This document shows positions 25,103 through 33,854 of a stretch of 60,891 bases of DNA, one piece after another. This DNA is from Elusimicrobiota bacterium (lineage in GTDB: Bacteria; Elusimicrobiota; Elusimicrobia; UBA1565; UBA9628): assembly GCA_026388095.1 (NCBI GenBank), contig JAPLKL010000036.1, positions 1 to 60,891 of the forward strand, in the 5' to 3' direction. The position numbers and the translations under genes were made by a program. Within the stretch, counting starts at the first letter, position 1, and each line of letters opens with the position of its first letter. The notes under the pieces were generated by a model. The model saw only the letters and a program-made list of their open reading frames with translations. It ran no database searches and was not told the DNA's origin.

Positions 25103-26165
25103 GCTCCAGCCGCCGCCGACTTTGCTCCGGGTCTTCTCCGAGGCGGACATCCGCCGGGCGCGCCGGGCCGGAGCCCTGATGGGCGTGTCTCTGCGCCTGC
25201 CCTGCCCCTGCAATTTCAGCTGCGTCTACTGCTATTCGAACCGGGAGGAGCTGAGCCTCTATCATGGGGAGATCATCTCCTTCCTGGAAACCGCGATAGC
25301 CCTCGGGATCAGATCGGTCTCCATCGTCGGGGAAGGCGAACCGCTTCTTTATGAACGCCCTGTCTCCAGGGGCGCCCGCACACGGGCGGGGCTCATGGAC
25401 CTCGTAGACTTCCTCGACCGCCGGGGGATCCAGTCCATCATCTACACCAACGCATCCCTGATGGACCGCCGGACCGCCGAAGCTTTGTACGACAAGAACA
25501 CCGTGATCGTGGCGAAGCAGAACTCCTTGGACCCGCGGGTCCAGGAAGGCCTGACCGGGCGAGGCACGCACGCGCTGATCCAGCGCGGCCTGGAGCGCCT
25601 GAAGGCCGCCGGTTTCTGCAGGAGCGACAGCCCCTCGCGGCTGTCGCTCCATACCGTGGTCGTCAAGTCGAACCTCAAGGAGATCCCCGGACTCTGGAGG
25701 CTTTGGCGCCAAGAGAACATCCTCCCCCAGGTCCAGATCCTCGTGCCGACCTGCCGGCGCGCAGAGGAGCTGCAGGTCTCTCCCGGGCAGATCCGGTTGC
25801 TCTTCACCGAGCTGAGCCGGATCGACCGGGAGGAGTTCGGCTTCGGCTGGGAGCCGCGGCCGCCGATCGTCCCCTATGGCTGCGGCACGGTCCACGCCTC
25901 CTGCGGCCTGCGCCCGAACGGCGACGTGAGCATCTGCGCCTACACGGACATCATCCTGGGCAACATCCGGAAAGAAAGCCTGCCGCAGATCCTCGCCAAG
26001 GACGCGACCCGGCGGCTCAGAGCCATCGGTCGGAACATCAAGGGCTTCTGCCGCGGCTGCCGGCTGCACCGGGAGCTGGGCTGCTACGGCTGCCGCAGCC
26101 ACGAGGTCGCCTCGTCAGGAGACGTCTTCGCGTCCTACGGCTTCTGTTGGCGTCGGCGCAGATAA
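25092..26165 (+). CDS. radical SAM protein with SPASM-like cluster domain
   Basis: A 357-residue protein with C40-x3-C44-x2-C47 for the SAM cluster and G-E-G-E-P after it. The C-terminal Cys set (C-G-L-R near 275, C-A-Y-T near 290, then C-R-G-C...C-Y-G-C near 320-338) looks like a SPASM domain with auxiliary Fe-S clusters. SPASM enzymes modify peptides or small substrates oxidatively. It starts inside the end of the DltD-like gene (11-base overlap), and its last 31 bases overlap the convergent AMP-ligase gene. Its role could be to prepare the acyl donor or a peptide in the same pathway; no precursor peptide was recognised. Confidence 0.75.
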   Translation: MPHKLQPPPTLLRVFSEADIRRARRAGALMGVSLRLPCPCNFSCVYCYSNREELSLYHGEIISFLETAIALGIRSVSIVGEGEPLLYERPVSRGARTRAGLMDLVDFLDRRGIQSIIYTNASLMDRRTAEALYDKNTVIVAKQNSLDPRVQEGLTGRGTHALIQRGLERLKAAGFCRSDSPSRLSLHTVVVKSNLKEIPGLWRLWRQENILPQVQILVPTCRRAEELQVSPGQIRLLFTELSRIDREEFGFGWEPRPPIVPYGCGTVHASCGLRPNGDVSICAYTDIILGNIRKESLPQILAKDATRRLRAIGRNIKGFCRGCRLHRELGCYGCRSHEVASSGDVFASYGFCWRRRR

Positions 26166-27613
26166 GCCTGCGCCACGGCCCCTCTGCTCACTTTTCCGCT
26201 GGAGGTCTTCTCTATCCGGTCTAGGAAAATGACCTCTTTGGGGAGCTTGAAGTGGGCCAGCTGGCTCCGGCACAGCTCCAGGAGGTCCGATGCCGCGAGG
26301 GGCTCTCCCATCGGGACGACAGCCGCCACCACCGCCTCCCCCAACTCCTCGTCCGGAACTCCGAACACCGCGGCCTCCGCCACGCCGGGATGCCGCAGGA
26401 GCGCGGCCTCGATCTCGCCGGGGTAGATGTTCTGCCCGCAGCGGATGATGACTTCCTTGCGGCGGCCGACCACGGTCATGTCCCCGTCGGCGTCCACCTC
26501 CACCAGGTCGCCGGTGTGGAGCCAGCCCTCCGCGTCGATGGCCCGCGCCGTGGCCTCGCGGTCGTTGAAGTAGCCCTTCATGACCCCGGGCCCCCGGACC
26601 AGCAGCTCGCCCTCGAGGAGCCGGCATTCGGTCCCCGGGATGGCCCGCCCGATGGAAGCGGGCTTGGCCAGGGCCAACTCGTGGGGCAGGACCGTCACGA
26701 TGGAAGTCGCTTCGGTCAAGCCATAGAGGGAGAAGAACTTCACCGCCGGGAAGGCGCCCAGCCAGGCCCTGCGCAGCTCCGCGGACATGGGCGCGGTGCC
26801 GCAGGTCGCGACCCGCAGGGACCGCATAGGGTACGCGGCGCCCGCCCCCCGGGCCAGCATCCCGCCCAGCAGGTAGGGCCCGCCGCCGAACACGGTCAAT
26901 CCGTGGGTGTCGATGGCGTGGTTGATCACGTCCGGGAGAGCGGGGCGGTCGAGGATGTGCAGGCAGGCCCCCCGGGAGAGGTGCGTGAGCGCGAAGCGCA
27001 GCGCGGAGGCGTGGGACAGGGGCAGCCCGCTCAGGGCGCGGTCCTCCGGCCGGACATCGAGGATGCCGGCCGTGGCGTAGATGTTGTAGAGGATGTTGTC
27101 ATGGCTCAGCACCACCCCTTTGGGGACCCCGGTGACCCCCGAGGTGTAGATCGTGACCGCGGCCGCGGGGTCGCGGGGCTCGTCGACGGGCCGGGTCGCG
27201 CCGGCGGCCGCGGCCTCCCGGCGCCAGCCCTCCGACCGGGAGACGAACGTCGCCTCCGCTGTCACGCTCTGGCCGCGGAGCACCCGGGACCCGCGCTCGT
27301 CGACCAGCAGACCGGCGATCCGCGAATCTCCCGCGTAGCGCGCGATCTCCCGCGGGTGCAGGGCGCCGTTGAGGAGGACCGCGCAGGAGCGGACCTCGAG
27401 GACCGCGAACAGCGCGGTGAAGAACTCGATGGAGTTGGGCAGCAGCACTCCCACCCTGCGGCCCTCGCCCAGGCCGGCGCCGCGCAGCTCCGCCGCGAGG
27501 GCCGCGATCCGCGCGCCGAGCTCCTGGTATGTGCAGGTCCGCCCCTGGAAGACGAGCGCGGCGCGGCCGGGATAGCCGGCGGCCAGCCGCGCGATCATGC
27601 CGGCCAGGCTCAC
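26135..27613 (-). CDS. AMP-forming acyl/amino-acid ligase (ANL superfamily)
   Basis: A 492-residue ANL enzyme of usual length. The phosphate loop Y-T-S-G-V-T-G-V-P-K-G (about 153-163) has Val where Thr is common. Later motifs are Y-G-L-T-E-A-T-S, T-G-D-L-V, a G-R-R-K-E-V-I hinge, and the catalytic Lys in S-S-G-K-V-S-R near the C-terminus. It should adenylate a carboxylic acid and load it onto CoA or, given the operon, onto the carrier protein at 29328. Its start overlaps the stop of the B12-type radical SAM gene by 4 bases. In Dlt terms it is the DltA counterpart, although its sequence looks more like an acyl-CoA ligase. Confidence 0.85.
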   Translation of the reverse strand: MSLAGMIARLAAGYPGRAALVFQGRTCTYQELGARIAALAAELRGAGLGEGRRVGVLLPNSIEFFTALFAVLEVRSCAVLLNGALHPREIARYAGDSRIAGLLVDERGSRVLRGQSVTAEATFVSRSEGWRREAAAAGATRPVDEPRDPAAAVTIYTSGVTGVPKGVVLSHDNILYNIYATAGILDVRPEDRALSGLPLSHASALRFALTHLSRGACLHILDRPALPDVINHAIDTHGLTVFGGGPYLLGGMLARGAGAAYPMRSLRVATCGTAPMSAELRRAWLGAFPAVKFFSLYGLTEATSIVTVLPHELALAKPASIGRAIPGTECRLLEGELLVRGPGVMKGYFNDREATARAIDAEGWLHTGDLVEVDADGDMTVVGRRKEVIIRCGQNIYPGEIEAALLRHPGVAEAAVFGVPDEELGEAVVAAVVPMGEPLAASDLLELCRSQLAHFKLPKEVIFLDRIEKTSSGKVSRGAVAQAYLRRRQQKP

Positions 27614-29325
27614 GCGGAGGCCTCCAGCTCGCCCGCGAAATACAGCCGCATCAGCTCGAGGCGTATGGCGGCGCAGGTCCCGGCGAAGGCCGGCTCATCC
27701 AGGACGGAGCGCAGCGGGGAGATGTGGTACTTGGTGCCCGACAGGTCGAGGCCCCGGCAGAAGTCCAGGAAGCGCCTGCCCGCAGCCTCCGGCGGGCCCG
27801 GGAGCCGCGCGGCCGGATGGTTCTGGTCGAAAAGGTCTCTGAGGATGCGGTGCATCTCCGCTATATCTCCCCCGCTGAAGCCCTTGTCTATGAGGTAGGG
27901 GAAAGACCAGGGTCCCAGGTCGTTGGTCGTGTAGAGGGAATTCCTGGCGGCGAGATAGAAATGGTCGCAGGCATCGAGAGCCGTCTTCCAATCCATGGTG
28001 CGATGCCGCCAGCGCAGGCCCGCCCCTTGGAGGCCGTGCCTGGCCGGATCCTCGCTGACCGGAGAGGAGGGATCCCACCTCCAGAGGTAGAGCTTGAAGT
28101 AGGGAGGCGCGGTCTCGTTGATGAAGGCGATCGACCTTTCGATGCTCTCCGCGGTCTCTCCCGGGAAGCCGACCACCATGGAGGCGACGTTGACGATGCC
28201 GTGCCGGTCCAGGAGCTCCATCCCTCTGCGGATGCCGTCCAATTCCGCATCCTTGTTCATGGCGTCGAGCATCCCCTGGTCCCCGGACTCGACGCCGCTG
28301 AGCGCGCCCTTGCATCCGCTCTGCGACATGAGGGCGCACAGGCTGTCGCTGCCGATCCTGTCGCAGCGGAGGTAGGAGTACCAATTGAAATCGAACCGGT
28401 TCCGCAACATCATCCGGCAGATGTCCTCCAGCCGCCCCTCGGGCGCGTTGAAGGTCTTGTCGATGAAGAAGATGTTCTTCACTCCGAGCCGCGAGAGCTG
28501 CCGCAGCTGCCGCTCCACGACGGGCAGGCTGGCCAGCGCCACGCCGCCCTCCCTGGGGTTGCGGTCGCAGAAGGCGCAGGCGAAGGGACAGCCCCGGGAC
28601 GTGCGCATATGGACCGTGCGCCCGAGCTCCTCGGGGGAGAAGCGCTCCCAGTCGACCGCGTCATCGTCGACCGGGCGGTCCTCCGGCTCCACGCCCGTGC
28701 ACCGGAAGCCTCCGGCGGCGGGGAGATAGAGGTTCGGTATGGCGCCGACATCCCCGGAGTCCCGGAGCGCACGCAGGACCCGGGCCAGGGTCTTCTCCCC
28801 CCCGTCCTCCAGGACATAGATGTCCCCTCCCAGCAGGCCCAGGATCCGGCTCAAGGTCTCGCCCTCGAACCTCAAGCCGAGATTCACCACGGCCGGGCCC
28901 CCGATGACGATGCGGGTCTGCCGGTTATGCCGGCGGATGAACTGGACCACCTCGACGATGGGCAAAGGGTCCGTATAGCACGTGGTGGTGACCGCCACGG
29001 CGCGCGGGGCGTCCCGGTCGAGGATGCCGGCGATCCGGTCCAATTCCGCCTCGAAATGGCTGGTCCAGCGGACCTGCAGCCCCTGCCGCGCCAGAGCGCT
29101 GGCCAGGAAGACGGGCCCGAGGTTGGGGACCTCGTCCAGGCAGTAGTACGGCGCCGCTACGGCGCCCCCCTGGGCGCGCGCGTAGCTCAAGGCTTCGAGC
29201 GGATCCAGAAGATGGCCGTCGAGCCGGATCAACTCGCGGCGATTGTAGCGGCTGAGGCTCGGGCGATTGAAGGACCTCGTGTGGTTCCGGCTGTTCCTTC
29301 CGATGATGAGGCAGTCCAGAGGCAT
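27610..29325 (-). CDS. cobalamin-binding-domain radical SAM enzyme
   Basis: A 571-residue protein. Residues about 60-190 form a Rossmann-like B12-binding domain without an evident D-x-H-x-x-G, as in base-off class B enzymes. Residues about 235-480 hold the radical SAM barrel with C246-x3-C250-x2-C253. The N-terminal D-C-L-I-I-G-R-N start recalls PhpK-type P-methyltransferases and other natural-product class B enzymes. Such enzymes mostly methylate unactivated carbons or phosphorus, and some do ring or skeletal changes. It sits 2 bases after the carrier-protein stop and overlaps the ligase by 4 bases, so it probably acts on a carrier-bound or carrier-destined acyl group. Confidence 0.8.
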   Translation of the reverse strand: MPLDCLIIGRNSRNHTRSFNRPSLSRYNRRELIRLDGHLLDPLEALSYARAQGGAVAAPYYCLDEVPNLGPVFLASALARQGLQVRWTSHFEAELDRIAGILDRDAPRAVAVTTTCYTDPLPIVEVVQFIRRHNRQTRIVIGGPAVVNLGLRFEGETLSRILGLLGGDIYVLEDGGEKTLARVLRALRDSGDVGAIPNLYLPAAGGFRCTGVEPEDRPVDDDAVDWERFSPEELGRTVHMRTSRGCPFACAFCDRNPREGGVALASLPVVERQLRQLSRLGVKNIFFIDKTFNAPEGRLEDICRMMLRNRFDFNWYSYLRCDRIGSDSLCALMSQSGCKGALSGVESGDQGMLDAMNKDAELDGIRRGMELLDRHGIVNVASMVVGFPGETAESIERSIAFINETAPPYFKLYLWRWDPSSPVSEDPARHGLQGAGLRWRHRTMDWKTALDACDHFYLAARNSLYTTNDLGPWSFPYLIDKGFSGGDIAEMHRILRDLFDQNHPAARLPGPPEAAGRRFLDFCRGLDLSGTKYHISPLRSVLDEPAFAGTCAAIRLELMRLYFAGELEASA

Positions 29326-29327
29326 CT

Positions 29328-29582
29328 TCAAGCCGCGGGCCCGGTGCGCGCCAGGATGAAGTCCATCAGCTTGGCTGGGGTTCCCAGCCAATCCTCCGCC
29401 AGGTCCTGCCCGCCGATCTTCAGGCCGAACTCTTTTTCGACGTCGATGATGATCCCCATCATGTCGATGGAGTCGATGCCCAACTCATCGAACAGGAGAG
29501 ACGACGGCGTCAAGGCCGCGTCTTTGGGGCACCTCTTCTCGATGATGCCGCGGAGCCTGGCCCAGCAGGAGTCCCGGTCCAT
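29328..29582 (-). CDS. acyl carrier protein (PCP/ACP)
   Basis: An 84-residue carrier protein. The phosphopantetheine attachment Ser lies in L-G-I-D-S-I-D-M near residue 38, in the four-helix pattern typical of ACPs. It is the first gene of a three-gene operon with the B12 radical SAM enzyme and the AMP ligase. The start is 8 bases after a TATACT box, with no Shine-Dalgarno. It would need 4'-phosphopantetheine from the AcpS encoded at 59825. In a Dlt-like scheme it is the DltC counterpart, although its sequence is closer to fatty-acid or polyketide ACPs. Confidence 0.85.
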   Translation of the reverse strand: MDRDSCWARLRGIIEKRCPKDAALTPSSLLFDELGIDSIDMMGIIIDVEKEFGLKIGGQDLAEDWLGTPAKLMDFILARTGPAA

Positions 29583-29590
29583 GATTTTTT

Positions 29591-29596
29591 AGTATA
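29591..29596 (-). promoter_or_regulatory. -10-like TATACT, 8 bases from start 29582
   Basis: Minus-strand TATACT, then an A-rich 8-base spacer, then ATG of the carrier-protein gene. It would drive the ACP / B12 radical SAM / ligase operon. Confidence 0.45.
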
Positions 29597-29643
29597 TTCA
29601 ATCGTGGCCGCCCCGACAACCCGCCGCCCACCCCGCCCGGACG

Positions 29644-31062
29644 ATGCCGTTTAATTCCGCCCCCTTCTTCGTCTTCTTCGCCGTCGTCGCCGCGGTCTAT
29701 TACTGCCTGCGCGGGACGCTCCGCCGGGCCTTCCTCCTCCTGGCGAGCTACGTCTTCTATATGAGCTGGTCGCCGTCCTACGGGCTCCTTCTCCTCGCGA
29801 CGACCGCGTCCGTCTACCTCGCCGCGCGAGTCATCGCCTGGAGCCGGGTCCGGTCCGCGCGCCTGGCGCTGCTGGTCTGCGGCATGGCCGTGCCTTTCGG
29901 GCTTCTGACGTACTTCAAGTACGGCGCGGTCCTGCTCTCCGACGCCAGCATCCTGCTCCCTCTGGGCCTCTCGTTCTATGCCTTCCAATCCGTCTCCTAC
30001 CTCCTCGACGTCTACGACGGCAGGATCCCGGCCGAGCGTCATTTCGGCCTGCTGGCGCTCTATATCTCCTTTTTCCCGCTCCTCACCGCCGGGCCCATAG
30101 AACGAGCGGGCAAGCTCATCCCCCAGCTGGCGGCGGACGCCGAGCTGGACTGCGGGCGCATCGCCAGCGGGCTCAAGCTCATCTTGTGCGGGCTGTTCAA
30201 GAAGATCGTGATCGCGGACACGGTCGCCGTCTTCGTCTCCGCCGCATACGGGGATCCGGACCGCTATCGCGGCCTGCCCATCCTCCTGGCGACCATGCTC
30301 TCCCGCTATCAGATCTTCTGCGACTTCTCCGGCTACACCGATATCGCCATCGGCTGCGCGCGGATCCTCGGCATAGACCTCTCCCAGAACTTCCGGCGCC
30401 CGTTCTTCGCCTCCTCCCCGAGCGATTTCTGGAGGCGGATGCATATCACCTTGGTGGGCTGGTTCCGGGACTATGTCCTCTTCCCGATGAGCCGGCGCTT
30501 CAGCAGTCCCTGGCAGATCCGCTGCAACATCGTGCTCGTCTTCTTCTTGGTCGGGCTCTGGCACGGCCCGACAACGGGCTACATCCTCTGGGGACTGCTG
30601 CACGGGCTCATCCTGGTGGGCGAGAACCTCACGGTGGGCCCGCGGCGGAGGCTCGCCGCAGCCGTGGGCCTGACGCGCTGGCCCGGATTCCATCGGGCCC
30701 TGCAGAGCGTGTTCACGTTCTTCCTGTTGTGCCTGCCGACGGTGCTGGCGAGGTCCGGGTCGTGGGCCGGCTTCCGGCGGATTGGCTCCGGCCTCTGCGC
30801 CGGGACTTCCGCGGGCTTCCTCAACGCTCCCGCGTTCCGCGGCTTCTTCTCCGCGCAGCAGGACGTGGTGCAATTCATCGCGGCGCTGGTCATGATTGCG
30901 GCCATGGAATGCGTCCATGGCCTTCAAGCCCGGACCCCCATCGAGCCGTGGCTGGCCCGCAAGCCCTGGCCGCTGCGCTGGGCCGTCTATTATCTCCTGG
31001 TCCTGGCGCTGATCTTGTTCGGGAATTTCAACGCCAAGACCTTCTACTACTTCCAATTCTGA
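29644..31062 (+). CDS. MBOAT O-acyltransferase, AlgI/DltB type
   Basis: A 472-residue polytopic protein with about ten membrane segments. The AlgI/DltB hallmark D-F-W-R-R-x-H-I-T-L is near residue 265, and the catalytic His lies in G-L-W-H-G near residue 305. These proteins move acyl groups from a cytoplasmic donor to a polymer outside the membrane, together with an SGNH partner. It is divergent from the carrier-protein operon (61-bp gap) and 4.5 kb from the DltD-like gene. No alginate, cellulose or teichoic-acid genes are in view, so the polymer acceptor is unknown. Confidence 0.85.
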   Translation: MPFNSAPFFVFFAVVAAVYYCLRGTLRRAFLLLASYVFYMSWSPSYGLLLLATTASVYLAARVIAWSRVRSARLALLVCGMAVPFGLLTYFKYGAVLLSDASILLPLGLSFYAFQSVSYLLDVYDGRIPAERHFGLLALYISFFPLLTAGPIERAGKLIPQLAADAELDCGRIASGLKLILCGLFKKIVIADTVAVFVSAAYGDPDRYRGLPILLATMLSRYQIFCDFSGYTDIAIGCARILGIDLSQNFRRPFFASSPSDFWRRMHITLVGWFRDYVLFPMSRRFSSPWQIRCNIVLVFFLVGLWHGPTTGYILWGLLHGLILVGENLTVGPRRRLAAAVGLTRWPGFHRALQSVFTFFLLCLPTVLARSGSWAGFRRIGSGLCAGTSAGFLNAPAFRGFFSAQQDVVQFIAALVMIAAMECVHGLQARTPIEPWLARKPWPLRWAVYYLLVLALILFGNFNAKTFYYFQF

Positions 31063-31127
31063 GGACCGCGCGGAAGCCAGGCGGGGCCCTAAGGGGTTTT
31101 TGCTAGCATATCCTCCTGAAGGCATCC

Positions 31128-32774
31128 ATGCGCGGCAGCTATTTCTTTCAGCGCCTCCTCCAGGCGGCGGGGGTCGAATACATCTTCGGCATCCTGGGCC
31201 GCGAGGCCCAGGTGCTGCGGTTCCGGGGCCTGCCCCGGCCGAAATGGATCCTCGTCCGCAACGAGTTCACCGCCGGGATCGCGGCGGAGGTGTACGCCAG
31301 ATTGAGCGGACGGCCGCAGGTGGCCTTCTCGACCTTCGGTCCCGGAGCCACCAATCTGGCCACCGGCGCGGCATCGGCGCTCCTGGACCGCTCTCCTCTG
31401 CTGGCGATCTCCGCGCAGGTGGAATCCGGGGCCAGACTGTGGGGCCTGACCCACCAGTGCATCGACCAGGTCTCGATGATGCGCCCTCTGGTCAAGCTCG
31501 CGGCGGAGCCTACGGACATACGGGGGCTTCCTCTCCTGCTGAAAAAGGCGCTGGCGGCCTCGCTCTCCGAGCCCCGGGGCCCGGTCTATCTCAGCCTGCC
31601 CTTGGACCTTTTCGAGCAGCGCATCTCAGCGGCAGCAGCGCGCAGGGGATCGGCTATGGTGGCGGGAGCGCGCGCCCGGCCCCCGCGACGGATAACTGCC
31701 GACTCCTTGCGTCGGGCCGGCCTGGCCGTGGCCAGGAGCCGGCATCCGCTGATCATCGCCGGCAACCGCGTCATCCGGGAGGGCGCGTGCCAAGAGCTCG
31801 CGATCCTATCTGAACGCCTGCGCATCCCCGTGCTCCAGACCGTGGCCGCCAAGGGCGCGCTCCCGGAGGGCCACCCCCAGGACCTGGGCCCCTGGAACCG
31901 ATATCTCGACGGCCTGCTGGGCAAGCCTCTCGCCGCGCCGATCCTGCGCTCGGCGGATCTGCTGCTGCTGGCGGGCTACGACCTCGCCGAGGACCTCGGG
32001 CCGGAGGTCTGGCAGGGCGGGGGCCGCAAGCGCATCATCCATCTCGGCGAGCTCGATGGCCGGACGGCCGCCCGTGTGCGGCCGGACCTCATCGTGCGCG
32101 GGGACATCCGGAGCATACTGGCGCGGCTCGCCGATTCCACGCGCGATCTGCCGCCGAAGCAGCCATTCCCCCACGCGGCGCGGCTGCGCGCGGCCCGGCG
32201 CCGGGCCGCGCGCGGGGATTGGCCCGCCGGCTCGCGGCTGTTTCCCTGCACGCTGGTCCGGGACATCCGCGCCGCGCTGGGCGCGAAAGGCATCCTGGTC
32301 TGCGACGTCGGGCTGCACAAGCAGTACGCGGGCCTCTTCAGCGAGACCTATGCGCCCAACACCTTCATCTGCTCCAATGGGCTCGCGACTTTCGGCTTCG
32401 CTCTGCCGGGAGCCATCGGCGCCAGCCTGGCCCGTCCGGGCTCCCCCGTCGTGGCGCTCGCCGGAGACGGAGGCTTCCACTCGAACAGCCAGGACCTGGA
32501 GACCATGGCGCGCTACGGCCTGCCCGTGGTCGTCGTCGTCCTTTCCGACGCGTCCTACGGCCTGATCAAGCATTATCAGGCCAAAGGCGGCCGGATCGAC
32601 CCCCGGACCGTGGACTTCCTGCGCGTGGATTTCCCGGCGCTGGCGCGCGCCAACGGCTGCCAAGGCTGGAAGGCGGATTCGGCCGCGCAGTTGCGCCGGC
32701 TGCTCGCGCGCGCGCTCGCCGCCCGCAAGCCCGCGCTGATCGAGGTCCCCCTGCGGTATACGCACGACTTCTAG
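31128..32774 (+). CDS. thiamine-diphosphate-dependent enzyme, acetolactate-synthase-like
   Basis: A 548-residue enzyme with the three-domain ThDP layout: an N-terminal Pyr domain with catalytic Glu (N-E-F-T-A-G near residue 46), a central Rossmann domain, and a C-terminal PP domain with G-D-G-G-F near residue 445. The usual Asn of the GDG-N motif is replaced by Ser-Asp (V-L-S-D-A-S-Y-G). Relatives include acetolactate synthase, sulfoacetaldehyde acetyltransferase and various decarboxylases. It follows the MBOAT gene after 65 bp and ends with a 4-base convergent overlap. It may make a 2-keto or 2-hydroxy acid used as the acyl donor in the same cluster; that link is inference. Confidence 0.8.
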   Translation: MRGSYFFQRLLQAAGVEYIFGILGREAQVLRFRGLPRPKWILVRNEFTAGIAAEVYARLSGRPQVAFSTFGPGATNLATGAASALLDRSPLLAISAQVESGARLWGLTHQCIDQVSMMRPLVKLAAEPTDIRGLPLLLKKALAASLSEPRGPVYLSLPLDLFEQRISAAAARRGSAMVAGARARPPRRITADSLRRAGLAVARSRHPLIIAGNRVIREGACQELAILSERLRIPVLQTVAAKGALPEGHPQDLGPWNRYLDGLLGKPLAAPILRSADLLLLAGYDLAEDLGPEVWQGGGRKRIIHLGELDGRTAARVRPDLIVRGDIRSILARLADSTRDLPPKQPFPHAARLRAARRRAARGDWPAGSRLFPCTLVRDIRAALGAKGILVCDVGLHKQYAGLFSETYAPNTFICSNGLATFGFALPGAIGASLARPGSPVVALAGDGGFHSNSQDLETMARYGLPVVVVVLSDASYGLIKHYQAKGGRIDPRTVDFLRVDFPALARANGCQGWKADSAAQLRRLLARALAARKPALIEVPLRYTHDF

Positions 32775-33799
32775 GGAGACCCCAGGAACAGAGACTTCCC
32801 ATCCCAGGGCGGCTGGATATCCGCGCCGGGGACCCCATAGTCGTCCAGGATCGTAGGCGTGATGTCCTTGCGGTCTCCGGCCCGGATCTTCCTCTTGCTG
32901 TTGGTGGCGAGGAAGATCTGGGACGCGTGGTGATGGTCGGACGTGTCCGGGTCGAAGCCGTGATCTGAGACCACCCAGATGGTTGTCTGCTCGTAGAGCC
33001 CGCGGGCCCTCAGAGCCTTCACGATGGCGCCCAGTTGCCGGTCGGCTTCCTCTATCCCTCGGCCGTATTCCGGAGAGTTCTCCCCGTGGAGATGCCCCTG
33101 CTTGTCGGGGTCCTCGAAATGGAAGAACCCGAAGAACCGGCGTCCCCGCTGTTCCTTCAGGAACGCCTCCGCCGCAGCCTCGACCTTCTCCCCAGGCCCC
33201 AGCCCTATCGCAAAGACGTCGACGGCCGCCTTGGTCTTGTGATACGGTTCACCGTCGCGATGGACCCACCGGCGCGGCTTGCCATCCGTTGTCTGGGCGG
33301 TGCAGCGCTCCCTATCCCACCAGTACGTGAGCTTTCGGGATCGATAGTCATAGCCGAAGCAATTGCTGCAGATCTCGTGCGGACCCCTGTCCCCGATGTT
33401 GTTCTGCTTGCCGCCGAGGAAGGCCGTCGCGATGCCCTCTTTGCCGAAATGGCCCTTCAATCTCTCGAATATGGTGTAGCCTTCCGGGATCGGCCTGTAG
33501 GTCTTGTTGTTGGGAGTGCCCAGCCGTCCGGCCCGGTAGCCGGAAAGGATCTCCACCCAGCCGGGCTTGGTGGAGGTGGCCCCGGTCGTCACCTCGATGT
33601 CCACCAAGGCGCCCTCCGCAGCCAGGGCCTGCAGATTCGGCAGGCGGCCCTTGGCCAGCAGCTCTTCAAGACGGCTTCTGCTCACGCCGTCCCATCCGAT
33701 CAAAAGCGCATTCCTGGGACCGGCGCCGGCCGGCGGGGTCTGCGGATGCGCGTAGCCCATCAAGAGCGCAGCCAAAAACGGCGTCAGGATCGCTCGCAC
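32771..33799 (-). CDS. secreted type I phosphodiesterase / nucleotide pyrophosphatase family protein
   Basis: A 342-residue protein with a GTG start at 33799 and a signal peptide (about 1-20). It belongs to the AP superfamily. The first metal Asp is in G-W-D-G-V (Asp37), the nucleophile is Thr77 in T-S-T-K-P-G-W, and V-S-D-H-G-F-D supplies the second metal site. All key residues are present, so it should be active on a phosphodiester or similar ester. A TATTAT box (33807-33812) lies 7 bases before the GTG and no Shine-Dalgarno is visible. It is divergent from the third amidohydrolase-like pair. Confidence 0.75.
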   Translation of the reverse strand: MRAILTPFLAALLMGYAHPQTPPAGAGPRNALLIGWDGVSRSRLEELLAKGRLPNLQALAAEGALVDIEVTTGATSTKPGWVEILSGYRAGRLGTPNNKTYRPIPEGYTIFERLKGHFGKEGIATAFLGGKQNNIGDRGPHEICSNCFGYDYRSRKLTYWWDRERCTAQTTDGKPRRWVHRDGEPYHKTKAAVDVFAIGLGPGEKVEAAAEAFLKEQRGRRFFGFFHFEDPDKQGHLHGENSPEYGRGIEEADRQLGAIVKALRARGLYEQTTIWVVSDHGFDPDTSDHHHASQIFLATNSKRKIRAGDRKDITPTILDDYGVPGADIQPPWDGKSLFLGSP

Positions 33800-33805
33800 C
33801 TGCGA

Positions 33806-33838
33806 TATAATAGCTCTTCCAGGCCCCTGGGGGCCTGG
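33806..33838 (+). promoter_or_regulatory. TATAAT and CCAGGCCCC hairpin before the third amidohydrolase-like pair
   Basis: Plus-strand TATAAT (33806-33811) is followed by the inverted repeat CCAGGCCCC-TG-GGGGCCTGG (33819-33838) at the 5' end of the expected mRNA, then an AAGGACGAG stretch that could bind the ribosome. The same AT-rich patch read on the other strand serves the phosphodiesterase gene. Confidence 0.45.
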
Positions 33839-33854
33839 GGAAGGACGAGAACTC

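Noticed and set aside
26252-27898. 548-codon frame antisense to the AMP ligase
   Set aside because: Gly/Arg/Glu/Asp-rich shadow of a well-supported ANL enzyme, without any known motif.
27529-29592. 687-codon frame antisense to the carrier protein and B12 radical SAM genes
   Set aside because: The other strand has three recognised genes; this frame is low-complexity.
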